A stretch of 64,000 nucleotides of DNA from CAWEQW01 sp963811365 (GTDB lineage: Bacteria > Actinomycetota > Actinomycetes > Propionibacteriales > Nocardioidaceae): assembly GCA_963811365.1 (NCBI GenBank), contig CAWEQW010000004.1, forward strand, positions 1-64,000, read 5' to 3'. Positions 52,439 to 61,187 of the stretch are shown one piece after another. How positions within the stretch are numbered: the first letter of the stretch is position 1; every line of letters starts with the position of its first letter. The notes under the pieces were generated by a model. It saw only the letters and a list, made by a program, of their open reading frames with translations. It was not told the origin of the DNA and did not search any database. Made by a program: the position numbers and the translations under genes.

Positions 52439-53225
52439 TCAGCGGGAGAGGTAGGCCAGCTGAGCGCGCACCGACAGCTCGGCCGCGCCCCACAGCACGG
52501 GGTCGACGTCGGCGTAGACCATCTCGACGACTCGCGCGCGGCAGCGTCCCCGGCGCTGACCTCGGCAGCGACGCCACAGCCGCCCGCACCTGCTCGAGCC
52601 GCTCGCGGCGGTGGGCCAGGTAGTGGTCGAGGGCGGCGAGCGCGTCGTCGATCACCGGCCCGTGACCCGGCCAGACGCTCGCGATCTCTGGGTCTCCGCG
52701 AGCGCGTGCAGCCGGCGCAGCGAGTCCAGGTAGGCCCCCAGCCGGCCGTCCGGGTGCGCCACGACAGTGGTGCCCCGGCCGAGCACCGTGTCGCCGGTGA
52801 GCACCGCCCGCTCCGCCGGCAGCACGAACGACGAGCGAGTCCGCGGTGTGCCCCGGTGTGCCGAACACCCGGATCTCGAGCCCGTCGACCTCCACCACGT
52901 CGCCGTCGCCGAGCCCCTCCGACCCGAGGCGCTGCGCCGGGTCGAGCGCGCGCACCCCGCAGCCCATCCGGGTCGGCGAGCTCCTGGCCGCCTCCGCGTG
53001 GTCGGGGTGGCCGTGCGTGAGCAGAACGACGGCCACCTCCTCGGCCCGTGCCGCCACCGCGTCGAGGTGCTTCCCGATCGCCGGGCCCGGGTCGACGACC
53101 ACGCTGCGGCGGCCGTCCCGCTCGCGAAGCACCCACGTGTTGGTGCCGTCGAGCGTCATCGCGCTGGGGTTCGGGGCGAGCACGCAGCACGCCCGCGCCC
53201 CGAAGCTGCCCCCGCGCCAGGTCAC
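52439..53225 (-). CDS. MBL-fold metallohydrolase with several frameshifts (Rv3677c-like)
   Basis: The metallo-beta-lactamase fold is clear from NPSAMTLDGTNTWVL, the metal motif LLTHGHPDHAEAA, GTPGHTADSL, the GDTVLGRGTTVV segment and WPGHGPVIDDALAAL. It ends AQLAYLSR. At least three or four single-base slips are needed to join them over 787 bases. The GTG start overlaps the stop of the upstream Nudix gene (GTGA). Homologues (LACTB2-like) may be RNases or thioester hydrolases. Sequence error is likelier than decay because the motifs are intact. Confidence 0.75.
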
Positions 53226-54103
53226 CGGCGGATCCTCGCGCCCACGTCGGCGGCCAGCGCGCCGAGCCGGTCCGGGATGGTGAGGTAGGCCGTGCCGTCG
53301 TCGCCGAACCGCGCCTCCGGCACGACCGGGACGGGGTCCCGGCCCTCCGAGGCCTTCCAGACGTCTGCGGCGGTGACGGCGTCGTACAGCTCCAGGCAGG
53401 TGCAGTACGTCGGCGGCAGCATCAGCATCGACTGCTCGTCCACCGCGAGCACGGCGTCGCGCACCGACATCCACAGCACCTGGTCGGACTCCGTCGACAC
53501 GTCGCGGGTGACCTGTCCGGCCGGCAGCTCCGCCACGAAGAAGCGCGCGTTGAACCGCCGAGGCTCGAAGACCGGCGTGACCCACGCCCCCCACAGCCGC
53601 AGCAGGTCAGTGCGCAGCCGCAGCCCGCGCCGGTCCAGGAAGTCGGTGAACGACAGCTCACGGGTCTCGAGGCGGCGACGGTCCTCCTCCCAGTCGGGGC
53701 CGGTCGTGTCGGCCACGACGGAGTCCTCTGTCGGACCGGCGAACAGAACGCCGGACTCCTCGAACGTCTCGCGCACCGCCGCGCACACCAGGGCCCGCGC
53801 CAGCGCCTCGTCGGTGCCCATCCACTCCGCCCAGGTCGCGGCGCCGGGGCCGACCCACCCGATGGCGTGGTCGAAGTCCCTCGGGTCCACCCCGCCTCCG
53901 GGGAAGACGCACATCCCGGCGGCGAACGCCATCGCGACGTGCCGGCGCAGCAGGTACACCTCGAGCGAGCCGGGGCTGCGGTCGCCCTCGCGGAACAGCG
54001 CCACCGTCGACGCGTGCCGCGGCTCGACCGGGGCGCGGCCGCCGTCGGCGAACTCCCGCGCGTGCTCGGCCAGCTCGGCCGGCATCCGCCGGGTCGGGTC
54101 CAC
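53222..54103 (-). CDS. Nudix hydrolase (NUDT19-like)
   Basis: This 293-residue protein has an unusual Nudix box. After MCVFPGGGVDPRDFDH a roughly 30-residue insertion precedes CAAVRETFEESGVLF. That layout is typical of the NUDT19/RDD-type group associated with CoA or acyl-CoA hydrolysis in eukaryotes. The substrate here is unknown. The start is GTG at 54103, two bases after the RidA stop, and the stop overlaps the MBL gene start, so the three genes form one operon. Confidence 0.82.
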   Translation of the reverse strand: MDPTRRMPAELAEHAREFADGGRAPVEPRHASTVALFREGDRSPGSLEVYLLRRHVAMAFAAGMCVFPGGGVDPRDFDHAIGWVGPGAATWAEWMGTDEALARALVCAAVRETFEESGVLFAGPTEDSVVADTTGPDWEEDRRRLETRELSFTDFLDRRGLRLRTDLLRLWGAWVTPVFEPRRFNARFFVAELPAGQVTRDVSTESDQVLWMSVRDAVLAVDEQSMLMLPPTYCTCLELYDAVTAADVWKASEGRDPVPVVPEARFGDDGTAYLTIPDRLGALAADVGARIRR

Positions 54104-54105
54104 GC

Positions 54106-54564
54106 TCAGACCTCGACGGTCAGCTCGACCTCGACCGGAGCGTCGAGTGGCAACACCGGCACGCCGACGGCGGAACGGGCGTGCCGGCCGACGTCGCCGA
54201 AGGCCGCGCCGAACAGCTCCGAGGCGCCGTTGGCCACTCCGGGCTGACCGGTGAAGTCCGGTGTGGACGCCACGAACGCGACCACCTTGACGATCCGCTT
54301 GACCTGCGCAAGGTCGCCGAGCTCGGCGCGCACGGCCGCGATCGCGTTCAGGGCGCACTGCCGGGCGCACTCCGCGGCCTGCTCCGGGTCCACCTCACCA
54401 CCGACCTTCCCGGTCGCGACCAGGGTCCCCTCCCGCATCGGCAGCTGTCCGGACGTGAACACGTGGTTCCCGCTGCGCACCGCCGGGACGTAGGAGGCCA
54501 CCGGCTTCGCGACCTCGGGGACGGTCAGGCCCATCTCGGCCAGGCGCTCCTCGGGGGTGCTCAT
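54106..54564 (-). CDS. RidA family protein (Rv3678c-like)
   Basis: This 152-residue member of the RidA/YjgF family, whose archetype hydrolyses reactive enamine and imine intermediates, has VFTSGQLPMREG early. The region KIVKVVAFVASTPDFTGQP and RSAVGVPVLPLDAPVEVELT contains the conserved arginine of the active site. It starts at the DUF4177 stop (TGATG) and is followed two bases later by the Nudix gene. Confidence 0.88.
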   Translation of the reverse strand: MSTPEERLAEMGLTVPEVAKPVASYVPAVRSGNHVFTSGQLPMREGTLVATGKVGGEVDPEQAAECARQCALNAIAAVRAELGDLAQVKRIVKVVAFVASTPDFTGQPGVANGASELFGAAFGDVGRHARSAVGVPVLPLDAPVEVELTVEV

Positions 54565-54719
54565 CAGGCCTTCTCCCGCTTGAAGTAGGCGACCAGGTTC
54601 TCCGCGTTCATCCCGGGGACCATCTGCACCAGCTCCCAGCCGTCCTCGCCGAAGTTGTCCAGGATCTGCTTCGTGGCGTGCACCAGGACCGGGGCGGTCA
54701 TGTACTCCCATTTCGTCAT
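54564..54719 (-). CDS. DUF4177 small protein (Rv3678A-like)
   Basis: This 51-residue protein begins MTKWEYMTAPVLVHATKQIL, has GEDGWELVQMVPGM in the middle and ends AYFKREKA. The pattern of a short beta-strand, a helix and then GWELV is typical of DUF4177. Its function is unknown. It overlaps the RidA start by one base and is the first gene of the leftward operon. Mycobacterium Rv3678A holds the same position. Confidence 0.85.
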   Translation of the reverse strand: MTKWEYMTAPVLVHATKQILDNFGEDGWELVQMVPGMNAENLVAYFKREKA

Positions 54720-54764
54720 GGGCCGGAGCCTAGCCTCTGCACGCGCTCACCCTAATGTGGGCAC

Positions 54765-55517
54765 GTGAACCCGGACGAGCTGCGTGCGAGGTCGACCGGA
54801 CTGCCCGACGCGGTGGTCCGGTACGCCGCGCACGACGACGGCCTCGTCGACGTGCACCTTCCGGAAGGGGCCGGTCCGGCGCCGCTCGTGGTGCTCTGGC
54901 ACGGCGGCTTCTGGAAGGCGGCCCACGACCGACGGCACACCCGGCCGGTGGCCGAGGCGCTGGCCCGGCTCGGGTACGCCGTGGCCACCCCGGAGTACCG
55001 CCGGGTGGGCGCCGGAGGCGGCTGGCCGTCGACGTTCGAGGACGTGTCCGCCGCGATGCACGCACTGCCCGACCTGCTCGCGGGCATCGGCGTGGAGACC
55101 ACCGCCACCACGCTGCTCGGCCACTCCGCCGGCGGCCAGATCGCCCTGTGGCTCGCCAACGAGGAAGACCCCGTCGACCGGGTGGTGGCGCTGGCGCCCG
55201 CGGGCGACCTGCGGTTCGCCGCCGACCACGACCTCGGCGGTGGCGCGGCGGCCGCTCTCCTCGGGGGCGCGCCGTCCGACGTGCCGGAGAGGTACGACGC
55301 AGCCGATCCCGCCACCCGGCTGGAGCAGCGTCCGTCCTGCACCGTCGTGGTGGTGCACGGCACCCACGACGACGCCGTACCGGTCGCCAGCAGCCGCGGC
55401 CTGGTTGCCCGGCTGCCGTGGCTGGACTACCGGGAGCTCTCCGGCGTGGGACACATGGACCTGGTCGACCCGTGGTCGGAGGCATGGCCCGCGGTCGCGG
55501 CCGCCCTGGCGAGCTGA
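54765..55517 (+). CDS. Alpha/beta hydrolase (esterase/kynurenine formamidase-like)
   Basis: This 250-residue hydrolase starts at GTG. LWHGGFWKAAHDRRHTRPV has the HGGxW oxyanion motif of the hormone-sensitive lipase and kynurenine formamidase group. The nucleophile elbow is LLGHSAGGQIALW, the acid lies in HGTHDDAVP and the histidine in GVGHMDLVDP. The substrate is unknown; N-formylkynurenine would fit the motif. It is the first gene of an insertion into the otherwise conserved gene order and lies 26 bases before the monooxygenase gene. Confidence 0.8.
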   Translation: MNPDELRARSTGLPDAVVRYAAHDDGLVDVHLPEGAGPAPLVVLWHGGFWKAAHDRRHTRPVAEALARLGYAVATPEYRRVGAGGGWPSTFEDVSAAMHALPDLLAGIGVETTATTLLGHSAGGQIALWLANEEDPVDRVVALAPAGDLRFAADHDLGGGAAAALLGGAPSDVPERYDAADPATRLEQRPSCTVVVVHGTHDDAVPVASSRGLVARLPWLDYRELSGVGHMDLVDPWSEAWPAVAAALAS

Positions 55518-55543
55518 CGGTGCCCGGGTGAGAGGCTGGCCCC

Positions 55544-57271
55544 ATGGACGACGCACACCGACGGATCGCGGTGGTCGGCGCCGGGCCGGCGGGCACCGCC
55601 TTGACGCTCGGGCTGCTCCGCGAGGGGTACGACGTCACGCTGGTGTCGGACCGGACGGCCGAGGAGATCCGCTCCGGCTCCGTGATGTCGAGCCAGATCA
55701 CGTTCGAGTCCGCGCTCGACGCGGAGGCCGCGCTCGGCATCACGCCGCTGCTCCCGCCGGCGCCGCAGATCGAGCGGCTGTCCTACGACACGGTCCGGCC
55801 GGACGGCTCGCGGGTGGGCTTCAGCGCGGCGTTCGGGACTCCGGCGAGGTCGCTGGACCAACGGCTGCGGCTGCCGCTGCTGCTGGAGGCGATCGAGCGT
55901 GCCGGCGGCAAGGTCGTGGTGCACAGCGCCACGGTCGACGACGTCGAGGACCTCGCCCGCGACCACGACCTGGTAGTCGTCTCCACCGGCCGGGGAGGAC
56001 TCACCTCGCTGTTCCCGGTCGACGAGGCACGGTCGCCGTACGCGGCGCCGCAGCGGGTCGCCGCGCTGACCTATCTGCGAGGCGTCCAGCCCGACCCGGC
56101 CGGCCCCGCCCTGCGCTACCACAGCGTCGAGGGCGTCGGTGAGTGCTTCACCTGCCCGGCGTCGAGCCTCGACGGGCCGTGCGACATCTTCGTCGTCGAG
56201 GGCGTTCCGGGAGGCCCACTGGACTGCTGGGGCGACGTAACGACCACCGAGGCGCATCTGGCCCGGCTCCGCCGAGTGCTCGCGGAGCACTTCCCGTCCG
56301 AGCACGCCCGGCTGTCCGAGCACACCGCCCTGCTCGACGACGGCTCCGTGCTGTCCGGCCGGTTCCGCCCGGTCGTTCGTCGTCCGGTCGGCGTGCTGCC
56401 GTCCGGGCGTCCGGTGCTCGGGATGGCCGACGTCGTGGTGCTCAACGACCCGCTGACCAGCCAGGGGTCGAACAACGCGCTGAAGTCGGCGTCGTTCTAC
56501 CTCGAGGCGATCACCGCGCACGCCGGGGAGCTCGACACCGCCTGGATGGAGCGCACGTTCGACAACTTCTGGCGCGGCTGGGCGCAGTGGGCCACCGCCT
56601 GGACGAGCTCCTGGCTGCGCCCGCCGGAGCCGCACCAGCGCGCCGTGGTCGACGCCGCCGCCGAGCACCCCGCGGTGGCCTCGGTGGTGGCCGCCGGCTT
56701 CGACGACGCGCGGCTGTTCGACCCGTGGTGGTTCTCCGCCTCCGAGGCCGAGCGGTTCCTCGCCCAGCAGATCGCCATCGACGCCTCGCCGTTCGACCAC
56801 CGCGACCTGCGCCGGGCGCTCGGCCAGTATGCCACCGGGGTCACCGTCGTGACCTGCACCGACGCGGCAGGCAGCCCCTACGGCATGACCGCGAACTCCT
56901 TCACGTCGGTGTCGCTGAACCCGCCGATCGTGCTCTGGGCGGCGCGGCGGTCCTCGCCGTCGCTGCCCGCGTTCGAGGCCGCCGCGCACTTCGCGGTCAA
57001 CGTGCTCGCCTCGGACCAGCACCACCTCTCGCGGCAGTTCTCGACCTCGGGCGCCGACAAGTTCGACGGCGTGCGACTGCGCGTCGGCGAGCCCCTGCCG
57101 CTGCTGAAGGGCACCGTCGCGCACTTCGCGTGCCGGAAGACCCAGCGTGTCGACGCCGGCGACCACGTCGTGTTCTTCGGCGAGGTCGAGTCGTACGGCG
57201 CCCCCGGCGGCGAGCCGCTGGTGTTCCACTCGGGGTTCTACCGGTTGGCGACGAGGCACCCCGACCTGTAG
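55544..57271 (+). CDS. One-component styrene/indole monooxygenase fused to flavin reductase (StyA2B type)
   Basis: This 575-residue fusion has two parts. Residues 1-410 are an FAD-dependent StyA-type epoxidase with IAVVGAGPAGTALTLGLL for FAD and the NNALKSASFYLEAI region near the end. Residues about 415-575 are a StyB-like NAD(P)H:flavin reductase with FDHRDLRRALGQYATGVTVV and SPYGMTANSFTSVSLNPP. Such self-sufficient fusions are known from Rhodococcus opacus 1CP (StyA2B), where a separate StyA1 partner is nearby; no StyA1 is seen here. The reaction would be epoxidation of styrene, indole or a natural analogue. The upstream hydrolase may share its pathway. Confidence 0.85.
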   Translation: MDDAHRRIAVVGAGPAGTALTLGLLREGYDVTLVSDRTAEEIRSGSVMSSQITFESALDAEAALGITPLLPPAPQIERLSYDTVRPDGSRVGFSAAFGTPARSLDQRLRLPLLLEAIERAGGKVVVHSATVDDVEDLARDHDLVVVSTGRGGLTSLFPVDEARSPYAAPQRVAALTYLRGVQPDPAGPALRYHSVEGVGECFTCPASSLDGPCDIFVVEGVPGGPLDCWGDVTTTEAHLARLRRVLAEHFPSEHARLSEHTALLDDGSVLSGRFRPVVRRPVGVLPSGRPVLGMADVVVLNDPLTSQGSNNALKSASFYLEAITAHAGELDTAWMERTFDNFWRGWAQWATAWTSSWLRPPEPHQRAVVDAAAEHPAVASVVAAGFDDARLFDPWWFSASEAERFLAQQIAIDASPFDHRDLRRALGQYATGVTVVTCTDAAGSPYGMTANSFTSVSLNPPIVLWAARRSSPSLPAFEAAAHFAVNVLASDQHHLSRQFSTSGADKFDGVRLRVGEPLPLLKGTVAHFACRKTQRVDAGDHVVFFGEVESYGAPGGEPLVFHSGFYRLATRHPDL

Positions 57272-57278
57272 GCGGGGG

Positions 57279-57341
57279 GGGGAGGTCCACCACGGTATGC
57301 AGGGGGACCGGCTCTTCCCACGACGTACACCTCGTGGGAGG
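57279..57341 (+). repeat. Left inverted repeat of the AbiEi-like gene cassette
   Basis: About 63 bases match the reverse complement of 58471-58534 at roughly 80 percent. Shared blocks include GGTATGCAGG and GACGTACACCTCGTGG. It begins eight bases after the monooxygenase stop. It also contains an internal hairpin CCCACGA/TCGTGGG. Confidence 0.85.
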
Positions 57342-57421
57342 GCCGGCTCCGTCGTGGGAAGGTGTGACGGCTGCCCGGCACGCGGTCCCGGAGCTGTCCA
57401 CAATCGCCCGAAGCCGCGGCG

Positions 57422-58423
57422 ATGTCCACAGATCCCGGCACGCCCGTCGCCGTACGACGTCGGCTCGGTGACGCTGGGCCGGTGGACAGACTGCGCACTC
57501 TCGCGCTCACCAAGGGGGTCTTCCTTCGCTGGGAGGCGGCTGAGCTCGGATACGACGACAAGGCGGTCGCCCGCGCCGTACGCCGTCGCAGGTGGGTGCG
57601 GGTACGGCGCGGCGCCTACACCATGGCCGACCTCTGGGACCCGGCGACGCCCGAGGAGAAGCACCTGATCCGGGCCGCTGCAGTGATGCGGTCCTACGGA
57701 GACCGGGTGGCGCTCAGCCACGTCAGCGCTGCGCTCAGCCATGGGCTGCGGGTCTGGGACATCGACCTGCGGCGCGTCCACGTGACCCGCCTCGACCGCG
57801 GCGCCGGACGCACCGAGCCCGACGTCGTGCATCACGAGGGGTTCTGGCTCGACCACGAGGTCGAGCTGCGCGACGGGAGGCACGTCGTCGGTGTCGCGCG
57901 AGCCGCTCTCGAGACCGCGGGCGCGACCGACCTCGAGCGTGCCGTGGTGGTGCTCGACTCGGCTCTGCACCTCCGGTCGTGCACGCGGGCACAGCTCCAG
58001 GAGGCGCATCGCGTGATGCGCGCCTGGCCGGGGACGCGACACCTCCAGCTGGCGGTCCGCATGGCAGACGGCGGCGGTCAGTCCGTAGGTGAGTCCCGCG
58101 CACGCCACCTCTGCTGGAGCGCCGGCCTGCCGGCTCCGCAGACGCAGTTCGAGGTGTTCGACAGGTGGGGCACCCTGATCGGGATCACCGACTTCGCCTG
58201 GCCGGAGCACCGGCTGCTCGGCGAGTTCGACGGACGGGTCAAGTACGGCAGGCTCCTGCGCCCCGGCCAGGACGCGAGCGAGGCGGTCTTCGCCGAGAAG
58301 CGCCGCGAGGACGCGCTGCGCGAGGTGACGCAGTGGTCGATGATCCGGTTGGCCTGGGATGACCTGCAGCGGCCGATGGACACCGCGGCCCGGATCCGTC
58401 GGTTGATGACGTCAGCTGCCTGA
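57422..58423 (+). CDS. AbiEi-like antitoxin-type protein with C-terminal DUF559/Vsr-like nuclease fold
   Basis: This is a 333-residue protein. The N-terminal part (residues 21-75, with FLRWEAAELGYDDKAVARAV and RRGAYTMAD) is the winged-helix domain of AbiEi-type antitoxin-like proteins. The C-terminal part, LIGITDFAWPEHRLLGEFDG, a lysine a few residues later, and a final helix WSMIRLAWDDL, has the D-E-K pattern of PD-(D/E)XK Vsr/DUF559 nucleases. No AbiEii nucleotidyltransferase toxin is adjacent. The gene lies between about 63-bp inverted repeats, so it looks like a mobile cassette. An alternative start is GTG at 57482. Confidence 0.78.
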   Translation: MSTDPGTPVAVRRRLGDAGPVDRLRTLALTKGVFLRWEAAELGYDDKAVARAVRRRRWVRVRRGAYTMADLWDPATPEEKHLIRAAAVMRSYGDRVALSHVSAALSHGLRVWDIDLRRVHVTRLDRGAGRTEPDVVHHEGFWLDHEVELRDGRHVVGVARAALETAGATDLERAVVVLDSALHLRSCTRAQLQEAHRVMRAWPGTRHLQLAVRMADGGGQSVGESRARHLCWSAGLPAPQTQFEVFDRWGTLIGITDFAWPEHRLLGEFDGRVKYGRLLRPGQDASEAVFAEKRREDALREVTQWSMIRLAWDDLQRPMDTAARIRRLMTSAA

Positions 58424-58470
58424 GCCTCACACCAGCCGACCCGGTGACGTGCTTCCCATGACGAACCTCC

Positions 58471-58534
58471 ACTCACCACGAGGTGTACGTCGCGGGGAGT
58501 GGAGGTCGGCCTGCATACCATGGTGAACCTCCCC
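58471..58534 (-). repeat. Right inverted repeat of the AbiEi-like gene cassette
   Basis: This is the mirror copy of 57279-57341. It ends four bases before the stop of the minus-strand CoA-transferase gene. It holds its own hairpin, CCTCCACTC with GAGTGGAGG, around the shared ACCACGAGGTGTACGTCG core. Confidence 0.85.
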
Positions 58535-58537
58535 CAA

Positions 58538-59164
58538 TCACCCCACCGGCGGCTCGGTCTTCTCCCGGACCTCCTCCGCGCTCACCCCGGGGGCGAGCTC
58601 GACGAGCCGCAGGCCCTCGGGCGTGACGTCGAGGACGCACAGGTCGGTGATGACCCGCTGCACGACAGCGCGCCCGGTGTAGGGCAGCGAGCACTCCTCG
58701 ACGATCTTGTAGGAGCCGTCCTTGGCGACGTGCTCCATCAGGACGATCACCCGCTTGGCGCCGTGCACGAGGTCCATCGCGCCGCCCATGCCCTTGACCA
58801 TCTTGCCGGGGATCATCCAGTTCGCGATGTCGCCGGCAGCAGAGACCTGCATCGCGCCGAGGATCGCGGCGTCGATCTTGCCGCCGCGGATCATCCCGAA
58901 CGACGTCGCGGAGTCGAAGAACGACGCGCCCTTGCGGAGCGTGACGGTCTCCTTGCCTGCGTTGATCAGGTCCGGGTCCTCCTCGCCCTCGACCGGGTAG
59001 GCGCCCACGCCGAGGATGCCGTTCTCGCTCTGCAGCACCAGCTCCACGTCGTCGCCGACGTAGTTCGGCACCAGCGTCGGCAGGCCGATGCCCAGGTTGA
59101 CGTACGACCCGTCGGTGAGCTCCGACGCGGCCCGCGCCGCCATCTCCTCGCGCGACCAGCTCAT
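58538..59164 (-). CDS. scoB: 3-oxoacid CoA-transferase subunit B
   Basis: This 208-residue beta subunit of a succinyl-CoA:3-oxoacid (acetoacetate) CoA-transferase has the catalytic glutamate in LQSENGILGVG and the family block YVNLGIGLPTLVPNYV. It transfers CoA between succinyl-CoA and 3-oxoacids in ketone-body or aromatic (beta-ketoadipate type) catabolism. The ATG overlaps the scoA stop (ATGA). The gene ends right at the inverted repeat of the AbiEi cassette. Confidence 0.92.
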   Translation of the reverse strand: MSWSREEMAARAASELTDGSYVNLGIGLPTLVPNYVGDDVELVLQSENGILGVGAYPVEGEEDPDLINAGKETVTLRKGASFFDSATSFGMIRGGKIDAAILGAMQVSAAGDIANWMIPGKMVKGMGGAMDLVHGAKRVIVLMEHVAKDGSYKIVEECSLPYTGRAVVQRVITDLCVLDVTPEGLRLVELAPGVSAEEVREKTEPPVG

Positions 59165-59985
59165 GCCCCGACCTCCGTCCCGGCCGCCGCACCGGCAGCC
59201 GGCCCGGCGGGTTCCGGTCGCGGCCGCACCGTCCGCTTCTCGATCCGCTTCTCGGCCACCTGCTCGGGCGTCAGCGGGACCACCCGTTGCACGAACACAC
59301 CGGGCGTGTGCACGTCGTCGGGGTCGAGCTCGCCCGGGTCGACGAGGTGCTCGACCTCGGCGATCGTGACGCGGCCGCACATCGCAGCCAGCGGGTTGAA
59401 GTTGCGCGCCGACTCTCGATAGACGAGGTTGCCGTGACGGTCGCCCTTCCAGGCTCGCACGAGACCGAAGTCGGCGACGATCGCCCGCTCCAGCGCGAAC
59501 TCCTTCTCTCCCTCGGCGGTGTCGAAGGTCCGCACCTCCTTGGGCGGCGAGGACACCACCACGTTGCCGGCGTCGTCGTACCTCCAGGGCAGCCCGCCCT
59601 CGGCCACCTGGGTGCCGACGCCGGTCGCGGTGAAGAACGCCGGGATGCCCGTGCCGCCGGCCCGCATCCGCTCGGCGAGAGTGCCCTGCGGCGTCAGCTC
59701 CACCTCGAGCTCGCCGTGCAGGTACTGCCGCGCGAACTCCTTGTTCTCCCCGACGTAGGAGGAGATCATCCTCCGGATCCGCCCGGCGAACAGCAGCCGT
59801 CCGAGGCCCCACTCGTCGACACCGCAGTTGTTCGACACCGCCTCGAGCCGGTCGGCGCCCTGCTCCAGCAGCGCCTCGATCAGCGTCGAGGGGATACCGC
59901 AGAGCCCGAACCCGCCGACCGCGACCGTCGACCCGCTCGGGATGTCGGAAACCGCCTCGGCAGCACTCGCGACGACCTTGTCCAC
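59161..59985 (-). CDS. scoA: 3-oxoacid CoA-transferase subunit A
   Basis: This 274-residue alpha subunit has the CoA-binding glycine loop TVAVGGFGLCGIPSTLIEAL and NCGVDEWGLG, RRMISSYVGENKEF and ESARNFNPLAAMCGR typical of the family. The last 30 residues form a Pro/Ala-rich tail. It pairs with scoB by a four-base overlap. Acetoacetate, adipate-type acids or glutaconate are possible substrates; the family signatures best match the acetoacetate type. Confidence 0.92.
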   Translation of the reverse strand: MDKVVASAAEAVSDIPSGSTVAVGGFGLCGIPSTLIEALLEQGADRLEAVSNNCGVDEWGLGRLLFAGRIRRMISSYVGENKEFARQYLHGELEVELTPQGTLAERMRAGGTGIPAFFTATGVGTQVAEGGLPWRYDDAGNVVVSSPPKEVRTFDTAEGEKEFALERAIVADFGLVRAWKGDRHGNLVYRESARNFNPLAAMCGRVTIAEVEHLVDPGELDPDDVHTPGVFVQRVVPLTPEQVAEKRIEKRTVRPRPEPAGPAAGAAAGTEVGA

Positions 59986-60188
59986 GACTCCTCCTCGTCC
60001 CGTCCCGCGCAGCCGGCGGTCCGCCAGGATCCTAGTACCGCCTCAGGGACCGGTTCGCCCCGGCGAGCGTCGTGGCGTGAGCCTGGTCACCGCCTCGTGC
60101 GCGGATCGGCCGGGGCGGTGGCAAAGACGACTGTGAGGGGCGGCACAGCGCTCGGGTGCGGTGGGTCCGCGAAGTAGAGTCCCTGAGC

Positions 60189-61187
60189 GTGGGTGACAAC
60201 GGGACGGACTGGGACGGCGTGCAGCTGCACGTCGTCACGGGCAAGGGTGGCACGGGCAAGACCACGGTCGCCGCGTCCCTGGCGCTGGCCCTCGCCTCGC
60301 GCGGGAAGACGGTGCTGATCTGCGAGGTCGAGGGCAGGCAGGGCATCGCGCAGCTGTTCGACGTGCCTCCGCTGCCCTACGAGGAGCGGCGGATCGCCAG
60401 CGGCCCCGACGACGGCGGCGACGTGTACGCGCTCGCCATCGAGCCCGAGGCCGCGCTGCTGGAGTACCTGTCGATGTACTACCGGCTCGGGCGCGCCGGA
60501 AAGGCCCTCGACCGCTTCGGCGTCATCGACTTCGCGACCACGATCGCGCCCGGCGTCCGCGACGTGCTGCTCACCGGCAAGGTGTACGAGGCGGCCAACC
60601 GCAACCGGCGCAGCAAGAACGCCCGCCACTACGACGCGATCGTGCTCGACGCGCCCCCCACGGGTCGCATCGCCCAGTTCCTCAACGTCAACAGCGAGCT
60701 GGCCGGCCTCGCCAAGGTCGGACCGATCCGCAACCAGGCCGACACCGTGATGACCCTGCTGCGCTCGCGGCGCAGCGTCGTGCACCTCGTGACCGTGCTG
60801 GAGGACATGCCGGTTCAGGAGACCGTCGACGGGATCCGCGAGCTCCGCGAGAACCGGCTGCCGGTCGGCGGAGTCGTGGTGAACCTGGTACGGCGCAAGG
60901 AGCTCGACGACGCCGCGCGCGACCTGGTGCTCAGCGGCTCCCTGTCCTCCGACCGCATCGAGCAGGACCTTGCCAGCGCGGGCATCGACCAGGACGGGTC
61001 GCTGGTCGACGCACTGCTCGACGAGGCCCGCGACCACGCCGAGCGCCGGGAGCTCGAGGACGAGCAGCGCAAGCGGATCGCCGAGCTTGGGGTGCCGACC
61101 TACGAGCTGCCGAGGCTGCCGGACGGCACGGACCTCGGCGGTCTGTACGAGCTGGCCGCCGACCTCTGCGCGCAGGGGATGGCATGA
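60189..61187 (+). CDS. ArsA/MinD-like ATPase, first of pair (Rv3679-like)
   Basis: This 332-residue P-loop ATPase of the ArsA (anion-transporting ATPase/GET3) type has the deviant Walker A motif VVTGKGGTGKTTVAASLALA and the switch DAIVLDAPPTGRIAQFLNV. Mycobacterium Rv3679 and Rv3680 form a paired complex thought to protect against reactive metabolites in response to glycerol. The start is placed at GTG 60189. The stop overlaps the partner gene start (ATGA), which supports a complex in fixed ratio. Confidence 0.88.
   Translation: MGDNGTDWDGVQLHVVTGKGGTGKTTVAASLALALASRGKTVLICEVEGRQGIAQLFDVPPLPYEERRIASGPDDGGDVYALAIEPEAALLEYLSMYYRLGRAGKALDRFGVIDFATTIAPGVRDVLLTGKVYEAANRNRRSKNARHYDAIVLDAPPTGRIAQFLNVNSELAGLAKVGPIRNQADTVMTLLRSRRSVVHLVTVLEDMPVQETVDGIRELRENRLPVGGVVVNLVRRKELDDAARDLVLSGSLSSDRIEQDLASAGIDQDGSLVDALLDEARDHAERRELEDEQRKRIAELGVPTYELPRLPDGTDLGGLYELAADLCAQGMA

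Noticed and set aside
57272..57421. Left inverted repeat as an ordinary transcription terminator
   Set aside because: The hairpin could terminate, but the match over about 63 bases with the other side of the gene goes well beyond a terminator stem.
55427..58210. A 927-codon open frame on the minus strand
   Set aside because: It mirrors the monooxygenase and AbiEi-like genes on the plus strand and shows no domain signal.
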